NCBI GenBank assembly: GCA_030043175.1
Contig: JASHYD010000854.1
Coordinates: 1 to 8,803 of the forward strand
Length of the DNA stretch: 8,803 nt
Direction of reading: 5' to 3'
Source of the DNA: Xanthobacteraceae bacterium
GTDB lineage: Bacteria > Pseudomonadota > Alphaproteobacteria > Rhizobiales > Xanthobacteraceae
The notes beneath the pieces are model-generated. The model was not told the origin of the DNA, made no database searches, and saw nothing but the letters and a program-made list of their open reading frames with translations. A program made the translations under genes and the position numbers. This document shows positions 1 to 6,085 of this stretch, piece after piece (positions within the stretch are counted from its first letter, which is position 1; each line of letters starts with the position of its first letter).

Positions 1-181
1 CGAGCTGAATCCTCAGGAAAACTTGTGGGACGAAATTCGCGAAAAAATCTTCAAGAACTACGCCCTCAAATCCATGGATGAGGTCTATGCAAAGCTTGAG
101 GACGCCGCACTCTACATCGAGCGCAATCCGGCACTCGTCAAATCCATCACGTCGTTCCCCTATATCGCAAAGTCACTCTGA
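1..181 (+). CDS. IS630-family transposase, C-terminal 59 residues (5' end outside window)
   Basis: The frame is open from the first base and ends with TGA at 179-181. The fragment begins ELNPQENLWDEIR. This matches the end of the DDE transposase domain of the IS630/Tc1-mariner group, where the glutamate of the N-P-x-E-x-x-W motif is the third catalytic acid. The rest (IFKNYALKSMDEVYAKLEDA, then SFPYIAKSL) is the usual helical C-terminus of these enzymes. Transposases of this group cut and paste DNA into TA dinucleotides. The first two catalytic aspartates lie outside the window, so whether the enzyme is intact cannot be judged. It converges on the minus-strand pseudogene that ends at 264. Confidence 0.9.
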   Translation, partial: ELNPQENLWDEIREKIFKNYALKSMDEVYAKLEDAALYIERNPALVKSITSFPYIAKSL

Positions 182-207
182 TTTGGAAACGGTATTATAT
201 TAGTCTA
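1..207 (+). mobile_element. Right end of an IS630-family insertion sequence (boundary approximate)
   Basis: The transposase stops at 181. IS630 elements normally end a few tens of bases after the transposase stop and are flanked by a duplicated TA. The AT-rich stretch at about 191-207 (GGTATTATATTAGTCTA) is a plausible terminal inverted repeat ending at TA 206-207. The left end is outside the window, so the repeat cannot be matched and the boundary is inference only. Confidence 0.5.
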
Positions 208-263
208 AATGGGAGGGCCGGCGCAGGGGGCAGGCGCTACGAAGAAAGAATATAACCTGATCC

Positions 264-1173
264 TCAAAAGTCGGGCTTCTCCGCTATCGGCGTCGGGGCT
301 CTCTTTGTTGGATGGTTCCAATCGTACCCGCTAGCATTTTCGGCACAGACGTATTCTAGCCACTGCCCCATCGGCATCAGCGGTGGCCAATAGATCATGC
401 TTGCCGACCAGGGAGACGTGAAAACGCCGTCATCTTCGACCCTGAATTCCAGCTCCAACCCTTTGCCCTGATAGTTGGGATCGCGTGCAATGCCATTGTC
501 TGACGTTGCCAAAGGCGTGTTATCTTTTTCATTGCGTTCTTCGATCGCTTTCGCGGTTTTATGCTCCAACAACCGATAACGCTCCACCACATGCAGCGCT
601 AAGGTGTGCGGTGTGCCGAGCCGATCGACCATAGCGTATAGACCGGTTGCGCCGAATGGCCCGACCTTTATCCCTACTGTATCGATTACCAGCGTGTCGC
701 CTTCGTAATGTCCCACGGAATCGCCATTCCAAGATGGTGTGACGTGCGCGGGGTGAGGTTGGGTCAGGCGCACCTGACGAACCTCATAAGTGTCGGAATA
801 AAGGATCGTGATCTTGTCAGGCTGTTGGATATTTGCATTGCGACATTTTCCAGAATTAAAGGCACGCCATTAGGCCAACATTCAGTGCGTGGGCCAGGAG
901 CGTGAATGCCCTTCGATTCAAGCTCCCCATGCCTTCTCACTATTTCTGCCGCTTCCGGGTTCAAAATTAATTTGGTATACTCACCAGCAAAGGGAGTACC
1001 AGCAGGTCTACCATCAGGTCCGCGATTCTTCATCACCACGGGTCCAGGACCGGTGAGCGGACGTCCGAAACCCGGAAAGATACTCGTGCCCAAATGCCTT
1101 GGAAATCGGGAGTGGCTGCTTCCGCCGGAACGATCAATAGCATCGTTGCAAAAAGCGTGTAAATTCTGAGCAT
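264..1173 (-). pseudogene. Secreted hypothetical protein (~303 aa when repaired), broken by two frameshifts
   Basis: The start is ATG at 1173, preceded by GGAG seven bases upstream. The first frame gives a clear signal peptide (MLRIYTLFATMLLIVPAEAA) and then TPDFQGIW. Near 1071-1090 the reading must move to the next frame to continue as FPGFGRPLTGPGPVVMKNR. Near 826-836 it must move again to give QQPDKITILYSDTYEVRQVR and SVGHYEGDTLVIDTVG, ending AEKPDF at 264. Adding one base at each break gives 912 nt, a whole number of codons. From memory, motifs such as GHYEGDTLVIDT, LHVVERYRL and FTSPWSA recur in a family of exported proteins of unknown function in Bradyrhizobium and other soil bacteria. 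The product would be periplasmic, function unknown. The breaks may be real decay or sequencing error. It is separated from the genes upstream by a 538-bp structured spacer. Confidence 0.8.
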
Positions 1174-1388
1174 TGGAATTCTCCACTTAAGGACGGTGGG
1201 GCGGCGGCTACGCTAGGTAGCGCAATGAGGGCGGTCACCTAGCCAGCCGACGCCACCCGGTGAGTTATTCCACCCTTTCGAACGCCACTGTTGCCACATA
1301 TTCCCTCGCGGCCAGGGAAGGAATTTTCAGAACAGCCGTCTTGATCATCAGTTGATAGTTCCTCCCTTTGCGAATTGCGGGGAATGTT

Positions 1389-1430
1389 ATCCCAGGTTCC
1401 TGGGATGGTAGCCGGGGGAGCGACCCCGGC
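1389..1430. repeat. Two adjacent perfect hairpins
   Basis: ATCCCAGG at 1389-1396 and CCTGGGAT at 1399-1406 form 8-bp arms around TT. GCCGGGG at 1411-1417 and CCCCGGC at 1424-1430 form 7-bp arms around GAGCGA. They lie four bases apart, about 215 bases upstream of the start at 1173. No T-run follows on either strand, so a classical terminator is not indicated. A protein-binding site or structured leader RNA are alternatives. Confidence 0.6.
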
Positions 1431-1484
1431 CCCTCGGCCTAACAGTGGGCGGCCGACTTGACCGCACATGTGGGGAGCGACCCC
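1415..1484. repeat. Direct repeat GGGGAGCGACCCC, two copies
   Basis: The 13-base word occurs at 1415-1427 and 1472-1484. Each copy is itself a 4-bp GGGG/CCCC hairpin around AGCGA. A second word, AACAGTGGGCGG, occurs at 1441-1452 and again at 1676-1687, so parts of this spacer appear to be duplicated modules. Confidence 0.6.
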
Positions 1485-1571
1485 GTGCATCAAGGATTCG
1501 TACCGGCCCTAAGGTCGGACCAAGCAAACGGTCGCTGGCGTTACCTGCCACCCACCGTCCCTTCACTTCCT

Positions 1572-1599
1572 CTTGTTAGGACCTGCTTGTTAGGACCTG
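1572..1599. repeat. 14-bp tandem duplication
   Basis: CTTGTTAGGACCTG at 1572-1585 is repeated exactly at 1586-1599. The second copy runs into a 12-bp palindrome, ACCTGCGCAGGT (1595-1606). It is also the left arm of a longer hairpin, in which 1593-1602 pairs with 1616-1626 with one bulged G at 1621. The perfect tandem copy suggests recent slippage. Confidence 0.75.
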
Positions 1600-1681
1600 C
1601 GCAGGTTTGCGTCGAGCGCAGGGTCCACGATGATCAATCTGGTCGCACCCACGCGGATCACTCTCCCTTTGCTTAAACAGT

Positions 1682-1699
1682 GGGCGGGAGCGGCCGCCC
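1682..1699 (-). terminator. Possible terminator after the 2181-1712 gene
   Basis: GGGCGG (1682-1687) and CCGCCC (1694-1699) form a 6-bp all-GC stem around a six-base loop. It begins 12 bases beyond the stop codon of the minus-strand gene ending at 1712. Read on the minus strand it is followed by ACTGTTTAAG, a weak T stretch. Position supports a terminator; the tail is poor. Confidence 0.45.
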
Positions 1700-1711
1700 C
1701 GCAAAAATCAT

Positions 1712-2181
1712 TCACTTTTTGATGTTGACCACGCTATCGACGTAGGCGATGGAATTCGTATCCGCATTCGGCGTGACGATCGGTGCTCCATTTGCCTCCC
1801 AAGTTCCATCCCCTTTGGCCCCTGCATATCGACCCTTACCGCCGATCACGATGAAGGTGCCGCTTCTCTTGGAGCCCAGCTGTCCGGTGTATGTAGCCCA
1901 CAACTCCGAGCTGTCACTGAAAGTAAGAACAAGGTGGCCATCAGCTGACCCGGCACCATTAACGGTATCTGTCATGCCAAATACCTGGCTTGTGCCCGTG
2001 CTGCCATCTGGGAAAAAGACAATCCCCGGTAAGCGAAAGAGGCTTAGGGTATGACCGTCCCCGACTTGCAAGGTTTGCATTGATGCGACGTGCTGCACCT
2101 GACGCCATTTCAACGTTTCGTCAGCAAATGCGCCGGTCGAATTACGCTCACCGCCACGGTCGCCAATAATAAAGACCTCAT
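1712..2181 (-). pseudogene. Secreted barrel-type hypothetical protein (~156 aa when repaired), one frameshift near its N-terminus
   Basis: The best start is ATG at 2181, with AAGGGAG seven bases upstream and a signal-peptide-like opening (MRSLLLATVAVSV). That frame fails to join the rest. The main body, from about AFADETLKWRQ to VDSVVNIKK, is one frame away, and one added base somewhere in 2130-2150 joins them into 157 codons. A GTG at 2188 is already in the body frame, but its N-terminus is not signal-like and it sits directly against the SD. The body is glycine-rich and beta-rich, with FIVIGGKGRYAGAKGDG near its end. That motif resembles the GGTGKFAG motif of the two genes upstream and of allene-oxide-cyclase/dirigent-like barrels. 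Function is unknown. It starts 44 bases after the neighbouring gene and is probably co-transcribed. Confidence 0.7.
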
Positions 2182-2225
2182 GTTTCACTCCCTTTTGTTT
2201 GTCGTAAGCCAGAAGGTGGCGGTTT

Positions 2226-2744
2226 TTACTTGCCGATCGAGTACTCGATGTCGGTCTGGCTCTCGTTGAAGCCGGTTTTGAAATCAAAGTTCGCGGATGT
2301 TCGGACGATCCCCTGCATCCCAGCAAACTTTCCGGTGCCACCTGTGATGTATCCAACCTGTGTAGCGGCAAGCTTCTCAGTGTTCCTTTGCACAACTCCA
2401 GCAGTTTGGGCGAAGAACTTATCGCCGTTCTCCATCACATACACGAGGTAGAGCGGGTCTGGACCATTCCCATCGTGGTAGTCCGCAACGCCACGAGCCC
2501 ACCCCTCGACAACCTTAACCCCATTGATGACAGGAGCGTTGGTAAGGAAGGTGTAGTGAAGCTCGAAAACTCGAACTATGTGGTTGGGAACATCTCCTAC
2601 GTCAATATTGAGTTGTTGCGTGTATTTGGTGTTTTCAGCTGGAACCTTGATGGAAACGTGCTGTTTCTCTTGGGCTAGCGCATTGCCTGCCGGAAGTGGC
2701 AGGCAAAGAAGTGCGGCCGTAACTAACGTGGGTCGCATTTTCAT
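2226..2744 (-). CDS. Secreted small beta-barrel-like hypothetical protein, 172 aa (intact paralogue)
   Basis: ATG at 2744 is preceded by a strong AAGGAGG seven to eight bases upstream. Residues 1-24 form a signal peptide with likely cleavage after NALA, so the mature protein is periplasmic or secreted. The mature part is about 148 residues, rich in alternating hydrophobic residues and glycine. It has VGDVPNHIVRVFE at 49-61 and GGTGKFAGMQG at 135-145. The second motif is typical of allene-oxide-cyclase/dirigent-like barrels, a fold inference made without a search. The ending is DIEYSIGK. The gene lying upstream at 2880-3396 is a clear paralogue of equal repaired length. Relative to it, this copy has a short extension in the signal peptide (PLPAG) that lies in a perfect hairpin. 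Reaction and partner are unknown. Confidence 0.85.
   Translation of the reverse strand: MKMRPTLVTAALLCLPLPAGNALAQEKQHVSIKVPAENTKYTQQLNIDVGDVPNHIVRVFELHYTFLTNAPVINGVKVVEGWARGVADYHDGNGPDPLYLVYVMENGDKFFAQTAGVVQRNTEKLAATQVGYITGGTGKFAGMQGIVRTSANFDFKTGFNESQTDIEYSIGK
2683..2706. repeat. 9-bp perfect inverted repeat inside a signal-peptide coding region
   Basis: TTGCCTGCC (2683-2691) and GGCAGGCAA (2698-2706) flank GGAAGT. The hairpin covers roughly codons 14-21 of the 172-aa gene, where the paralogue at 2880-3396 has a shorter sequence. It may be a small insertion, or an mRNA structure affecting early translation. Confidence 0.7.
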
Positions 2745-2825
2745 GACGGGTCCTCCTTCTGCAAATTGGACCGAATGTTAAGCTTTAAGCTGTCATTGGT
2801 ATGGTAGCTTGGTCAATGCAAACAC

Positions 2826-2857
2826 CTGCGCCGCGCGCAGACAAATCGGGGCGCGGC
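2826..2857. other. Intergenic hairpins between the two paralogues
   Basis: The 135-base gap between the 3396-2880 and 2744-2226 genes holds alternative stems. CTGCGC (2826-2831) pairs with GCGCAG (2835-2840), and GCCGCGC (2830-2836) pairs with GCGCGGC (2851-2857). The two are mutually exclusive. They could attenuate or process the message between the genes. No clear T-run is present. Confidence 0.45.
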
Positions 2858-2879
2858 AACAACACTGCTTTGCGTCGGT

Positions 2880-3396
2880 TCATTTGCTGATCGAGTACTC
2901 GATTTCGTACTGACCGTCCCCTAGGACACCGCCTGGTCTCGGATCGAAGTTGATGACTTGTCGAACACGCCCTGGATTCCCGCGAGCTTCCCCGTGCCGC
3001 CTGTGATATGCCCGACACCCGTACCCGTAATCTCGAACTGGTCAGTGCAATAATAGCTGCGTTTCGGACAAAGAACTTATCCCCGTTCTCCGCAACAAAC
3101 ACAAAGTAGTTTGTGCCGCTTCCATTGCCATCGATAATGTCAGTAGTGCCACGTTGCCATAGCTCCGCAAGCTTGAGCCCGCTGATGGCGGGAGCGTTAT
3201 TGGGGAGCGTTGCGCGAGCTTCGAACACCCGCACGATATGGTTGGGCGCGTCGCCGACGTCGACATTTTGTGAGACAATGTATTTGGCATTTTCAGCAGG
3301 AATCTTGAAGGAAACCTGTTGCTTCTGTTGGCCAAGCGCATTGGCTGCCACCAGGCAAAGCAGTGCGGCCGTGACTAAGGTAAATCGCATTTTCAT
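2880..3396 (-). pseudogene. Paralogue of the 172-aa barrel-like secreted protein, broken by two frameshifts
   Basis: ATG at 3396 follows GGGAG with eight-base spacing and opens MKMRFTLVTAALLCL, nearly identical to the intact paralogue. Frame 1 continues to GDKFFVRNAAII (break near 3045-3052). Frame 2 continues as TDQFEITGTGVGHITGGTGK then LAGIQGV (break near 2962-2970). Frame 3 gives RQVINFDPRPG and ends YEIEYSISK at 2880. Adding one base at each break yields 519 nt, the same length as the intact neighbour, with the motifs aligned residue for residue. Signal peptide cleavage is expected near NALG. The product would be exported; function unknown. It lies 48 bases downstream of the GYD-domain gene. 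Confidence 0.85.
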
Positions 3397-3444
3397 GATG
3401 GTTCTCCCTCTGATGATCAATCCGGATAATGCAATTCACGATCA

Positions 3445-3870
3445 CTATCTGGTGGCAGTCGGTGGAGTATATGTAGTGGTTGTGGCCTTCGCCTTCTCCA
3501 TTGCGGCCTTGAACTCCTCTGCCGTCATGAGGGGAATGCTCTCCACTTTGGCGAAGTTGCCCGTCGATCGCAGCATCAAAATCATTGCTTCCTGGGCCGT
3601 TGCGTTCGGAAGTTCTCCGATCGAGATGCCATCATATTCACCGTTCGTTGTAAAAAAATAAGTGGTTCCCGGCCTTGCACCGAACGATTCGGCCAGTTTC
3701 CTCGCCGCTGCTCCGCGATCTTGTGGGTTCTCGGTCAGGGCTTTGACCGCCTGATTGGTGTATTTGAAAAGAATTGCATACCGCTGCATAGTGGTTGACT
3801 GTTGTGCCATCGCAGGCAACGCCAATGCAGTCGTGATGGCCGAGGCAATCAAAAGCGAGTGAACTCTCAT
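3445..3870 (-). CDS. Exported GYD-domain protein, 141 aa
   Basis: ATG at 3870 is preceded by AAGGAG with suitable spacing. Residues 1-22 form a signal peptide ending AMA, which is unusual because GYD proteins are mostly cytosolic. Residues about 29-120 match the GYD family: YAILFKYTNQAVKAL at the start, a helix (DRGAAARKLAESFGARPG), then YFFTTNGEYDGISIGELPN with the naming motif at 77-80, and a closing LMTAEEF. GYD domains are small alpha-beta (ferredoxin-like) modules of unknown biochemical role. The tail is threonine-rich (ATTTTYTPPTATR). It is the first gene of the minus-strand run, with a 48-base gap to the next, and is likely the promoter-proximal gene of an operon of exported proteins. 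Confidence 0.88.
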   Translation of the reverse strand: MRVHSLLIASAITTALALPAMAQQSTTMQRYAILFKYTNQAVKALTENPQDRGAAARKLAESFGARPGTTYFFTTNGEYDGISIGELPNATAQEAMILMLRSTGNFAKVESIPLMTAEEFKAAMEKAKATTTTYTPPTATR

Positions 3871-4213
3871 TTGTATTCTCCTTCGAGCTAAGCCGTCGTT
3901 CCTAACGTCTCTTCGACACGTCCTGTGGAGGTTCAGCTAGGTCATTCCGGTCGAAATCCGATCATCGGCATGTGGGATGCCGAGTGCTAATAAGTAGTTG
4001 ACTGTCCGAAAGGTCGTGCGAATTGCAGGCTAAAGACCGTCAAAAAAACGGTCGCTGAGAGTGAAAATGCTTGCCGATGGCAACTTTGCTATCCATTCGA
4101 GTGGGCGATACCGGCTTATCCCCAGAGGACAGCAATGATAATGCTACGTCGCTAAGGTAGGATTGTAAATTCCGATGTTATCTTGACGTATTAACTTTTG
4201 TTAATGTGCGCGC
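3871..4213. promoter_or_regulatory. Upstream region of the GYD gene, with three short hairpins
   Basis: No gene is seen here. Three inverted repeats stand out. TCGGCAT/ATGCCGA lies at 3965-3971 and 3977-3983 around GTGGG. GACCGT/ACGGTC lies at 4035-4040 and 4048-4053 around an A-rich loop. ATTAAC/GTTAAT lies at 4190-4195 and 4200-4205 around TTTT. The promoter for the minus-strand genes must lie in or near this region, but I could not pick out convincing -35 and -10 boxes. Confidence 0.5.
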
Positions 4214-4360
4214 TTGCGCGAGCCTTGTTCTCCTGACGTGCGCACTGTCGCCTTATCTTGGCGGTTGCCTCCCCCGTGTCAGCCAGCCCTCTGCCCCCAC
4301 GTCCGCGTCGGCAACGCTATAAAGCTGCGATTGGACGATGGCCTGGTAAGCGTCGCGACT

Positions 4361-4392
4361 TTTTCAAACGCTCGCTTGCGCGTCTTGGGCAA
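4361..4392. repeat. Dispersed 32-bp repeat, copy 1
   Basis: This copy matches 4877-4908 at 29 of 32 positions. The shared core is AAACGCTCGCTTGCG followed by GTC-TGGGCAA. The core holds a short GCTTGC-centred palindrome. A weaker third resemblance (CGCTTGCGCGAGCCTTG) is seen near 4209-4225. Confidence 0.65.
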
Positions 4393-4876
4393 GAAGCGCG
4401 ATCAAAGGTAGTAGGCAGTAGTTTCCTTGCACCGGAGTCCGCGTCGAAAAAAAATTCTGAAACGCGCATTATTCAAAAAAATAGGTAAATTAGGAAGAGA
4501 CTTGCTTATTCCGTTATCTAAAACTTCGCCCGAGAGGGTCAGAGAGGACCCACCGAAGATTGACCGAGCTGTTTGACATTTCCCTCCGCCACACCACGTC
4601 TGACGCGCCCGCGAAAGGTCGGGACGCGTGTTCCAGACCTCCCACCCATGTGGCGGATCGGTAAAGCAGCCCGGCGGCCATTTGCGGCCATCTGGCGCGG
4701 CAGATGAAACCCGGCGCTCTCCGTGACGACTGCCACGGCAATTTTTCCCGACCCAAGAACGGCATTAAATCTGGGACCGGACGATTAGCCGTAAGCGTCG
4801 TGGAGGATCTGACGGAGCAATGATCCGACGAAATAAACGTCATACCCCCTTCCATCAGGCAGTATGGCTGCCCCTT

Positions 4877-4908
4877 TTTTTAAACGCTCGCTTGCGAGTC
4901 CTGGGCAA
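4877..4908. repeat. Dispersed 32-bp repeat, copy 2
   Basis: Second copy of the repeat at 4361-4392, in the same orientation and 516 bases further on. Here the palindrome is better: CTCGC and GCGAG flank TT at 4888-4899. Both copies follow a T-run (4361-4364 and 4875-4881). Confidence 0.65.
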
Positions 4909-5054
4909 AGTGAGCATCGTCCCATAGGTTTGAAAAATGACGCACCAGTGACCGCCTTAAGCGTCCGAGGCGGTATCCCAATCACACACAATTTAGGATT
5001 TGCGGAGGCCCCCATCGCAAGGGCGAAATTACCCGCGGCGATCTCAAGCGGAAA

Positions 5055-5297
5055 TTGCCTCGGTTGCAGACAGTTCCGCAGTTCGTGGCGCTCCCCTCCG
5101 AAAAGGTGCGGGACTCCGTGGACCGTGAGGTGATATTTTGCGCTGCCGGTGTCCTATCGGCGTCGCCGCTGACTTACTTCATGCGCCGAGATCACAGCGA
5201 CCTCGTGGTGTTCTGCTTTGCCAATCCAGAAGACGCGGAGGCCTTTGCCAAGCGCTTCGGTGGGGAGAGGTTGCCTGAGATTCCGCGATCATCCTGA
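5055..5297 (+). CDS. Hypothetical protein, ~80 aa, start uncertain
   Basis: The frame ends TGA at 5295-5297. The C-terminal half reads as a genuine protein ([20 protein letters not shown], then [14 protein letters not shown]), a compact alpha/beta segment, and the codon use is GC-rich at third positions. I do not recognise a named family. The N-terminus is unclear. The frame stays open back to a stop at 4938-4940 without any ATG, and TTG at 5055 is the first plausible start but has no good SD. The upstream residues [19 protein letters not shown] also look protein-like, so the gene may have lost its start or have a 5' frameshift like its neighbours. It converges with the lectin-like gene over a shared hairpin. 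Confidence 0.6.
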   Translation: MPRLQTVPQFVALPSEKVRDSVDREVIFCAAGVLSASPLTYFMRRDHSDLVVFCFANPEDAEAFAKRFGGERLPEIPRSS

Positions 5298-5305
5298 AAA
5301 CAAGC

Positions 5306-5327
5306 GGGGCGACCCGAAGGCCGCCCC
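5306..5327. terminator. Shared terminator between convergent genes
   Basis: GGGGCG (5306-5311) and CGCCCC (5322-5327) form a GC stem with an inner CC/GG pair and a CGAA loop. On the minus strand it is followed by GCTTGTTTTC, a fair T-tract, serving the lectin-like gene that ends at 5360. On the plus strand it lies nine bases after the stop at 5297 and is followed by TTGATTGT. Confidence 0.75.
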
Positions 5328-5338
5328 TTGATTGTCGC

Positions 5339-5353
5339 CGAGTGAATCACTCG
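5339..5353. repeat. 15-bp palindrome with 7-bp arms
   Basis: CGAGTGA and TCACTCG are separated by a single A. It sits between the shared terminator and the stop codon of the lectin-like gene (5360), possibly as a second stabilising hairpin of that transcript's 3' end. Confidence 0.6.
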
Positions 5354-5359
5354 ATCGCA

Positions 5360-6085
5360 TCAGTTAGTGGCGAAACAGTAAAGCCTGCCAGCGCCCCCGG
5401 TGTTGATGAGCGCCTGCTTGCTGCACCCCTGGCTCATATGCGCCGAATTCCACGAGGTGTTCTGGCCGCCCGACCGGTCGGTGTGGCCGAGCATGGCGCG
5501 CGCGCGATCCACTGGAGCGTTCGCGTTCTGCTGCGGCAGCGTCATGGCGTCCGAGGTCCAGTTGTTGCAGGTGTGATCGTAGCCGTCGGTGAACGCCCGG
5601 CCTTGGGAGTCCGAACCGGTCATGGCGTCGTGCTGATTGCCGCCGGGAGGAGACCCTACCCCTGGAATCTCGTTGCCCTTGACGTCGAGGGCGGTTGCGC
5701 GCTGGACGTTGTTGCGGTCGCGTTGCTGGTCGCCGTGCAGATCGGCGACGTTGCTGGCGATGAGCTGGCCCTTGACGTTGTACCAGGGTCCGGTGCCGAT
5801 GCGATCGCGCGCATTGATACGCGGCTGGTTGCCACGCTGTTCCTGGCTGAGATACGCGTGCCAAGTACGCGTGGCGGCTTGGCCGCCCAACGCCTGGGCC
5901 TGGCTCTGGCAAAGCTGGTCGGCGCCCGCGAGCCCGCCAAGGTTGCCCGTCCCGGACGGGTTCTCGGCAACGAAGAAGGAAGCGGCCTGGGGCTGCAGCT
6001 GCGCCGGCTGCTGAGCCTGTGCCAACATAGCCGCCGATCCCAGAAGTGCTGTGGCAACGGTGGTAACAACGATCGTTCTCGTCAC
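5360..6085 (-). CDS. Secreted lectin-like protein (DUF1554-like, C-type-lectin-type fold), 241 aa
   Basis: The start is GTG at 6085, with GGGAG eight bases upstream. Residues 1-24 form a signal peptide (TALLGSAAMLAQAQ), followed by a Q/P/A-rich linker to about 34. The domain starts at FFVAENPSGTGNLGGLAGAD (37-56), the hallmark opening of DUF1554-like domains, and the Cys at 59 follows. Further marks are WHAYLS (75-80), ARDRIGTGPWYN (92-103), HGD (117-119), HTCNNWTS (171-178, Cys173), NTSWNSAHMSQGC (209-221) and GGAGRLYCFA at the end (Cys237). The four cysteines could form two disulfides in the periplasm or outside the cell. Similar rhizobial proteins are often annotated simply as lectin; a carbohydrate ligand is not shown by the sequence. 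It is a single gene with its own leader and terminator. Confidence 0.85.
   Translation of the reverse strand: MTRTIVVTTVATALLGSAAMLAQAQQPAQLQPQAASFFVAENPSGTGNLGGLAGADQLCQSQAQALGGQAATRTWHAYLSQEQRGNQPRINARDRIGTGPWYNVKGQLIASNVADLHGDQQRDRNNVQRATALDVKGNEIPGVGSPPGGNQHDAMTGSDSQGRAFTDGYDHTCNNWTSDAMTLPQQNANAPVDRARAMLGHTDRSGGQNTSWNSAHMSQGCSKQALINTGGAGRLYCFATN

Larger units (their letters stand above)
1174..1711. other. Gene-free, hairpin-rich spacer
   Basis: I find no convincing gene in these 538 bases. Short frames exist on both strands, but they lack a good ribosome binding site and run through inverted repeats. The stretch instead holds a series of perfect or near-perfect hairpins (1207-1221, 1389-1406, 1411-1430, 1472-1484, 1593-1626, 1682-1699), a 14-bp tandem duplication (1572-1599) and two pairs of short direct repeats. 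The best of these are listed separately. Confidence 0.6.
4214..5054. other. Gene-poor, probably degenerate region
   Basis: About 840 bases without a gene I can support. Open frames of 65-113 codons exist on both strands, but they overlap one another, lack good start signals and match no family I know. The segment about 4430-4520 is AT-rich, unlike its surroundings. The only clear structure is the dispersed repeat pair at 4361 and 4877. Confidence 0.5.

Noticed and set aside
1239..1493. 84-codon minus-strand ORF in the spacer
   Set aside because: It runs through several strong hairpins and direct repeats, has no SD and has a low-complexity translation.
3982..3990. GAGTGCTAA, identical to one arm of the CIRCE heat-shock operator
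   Set aside because: The partner arm TTAGCACTC with a nine-base spacer is absent, and the gene downstream is not a chaperone gene; part of the word belongs to a different hairpin (3965-3983).
4514..4855. 113-codon minus-strand ORF
   Set aside because: Two other frames are equally open, there is no SD, and the composition is mixed with no family resemblance.
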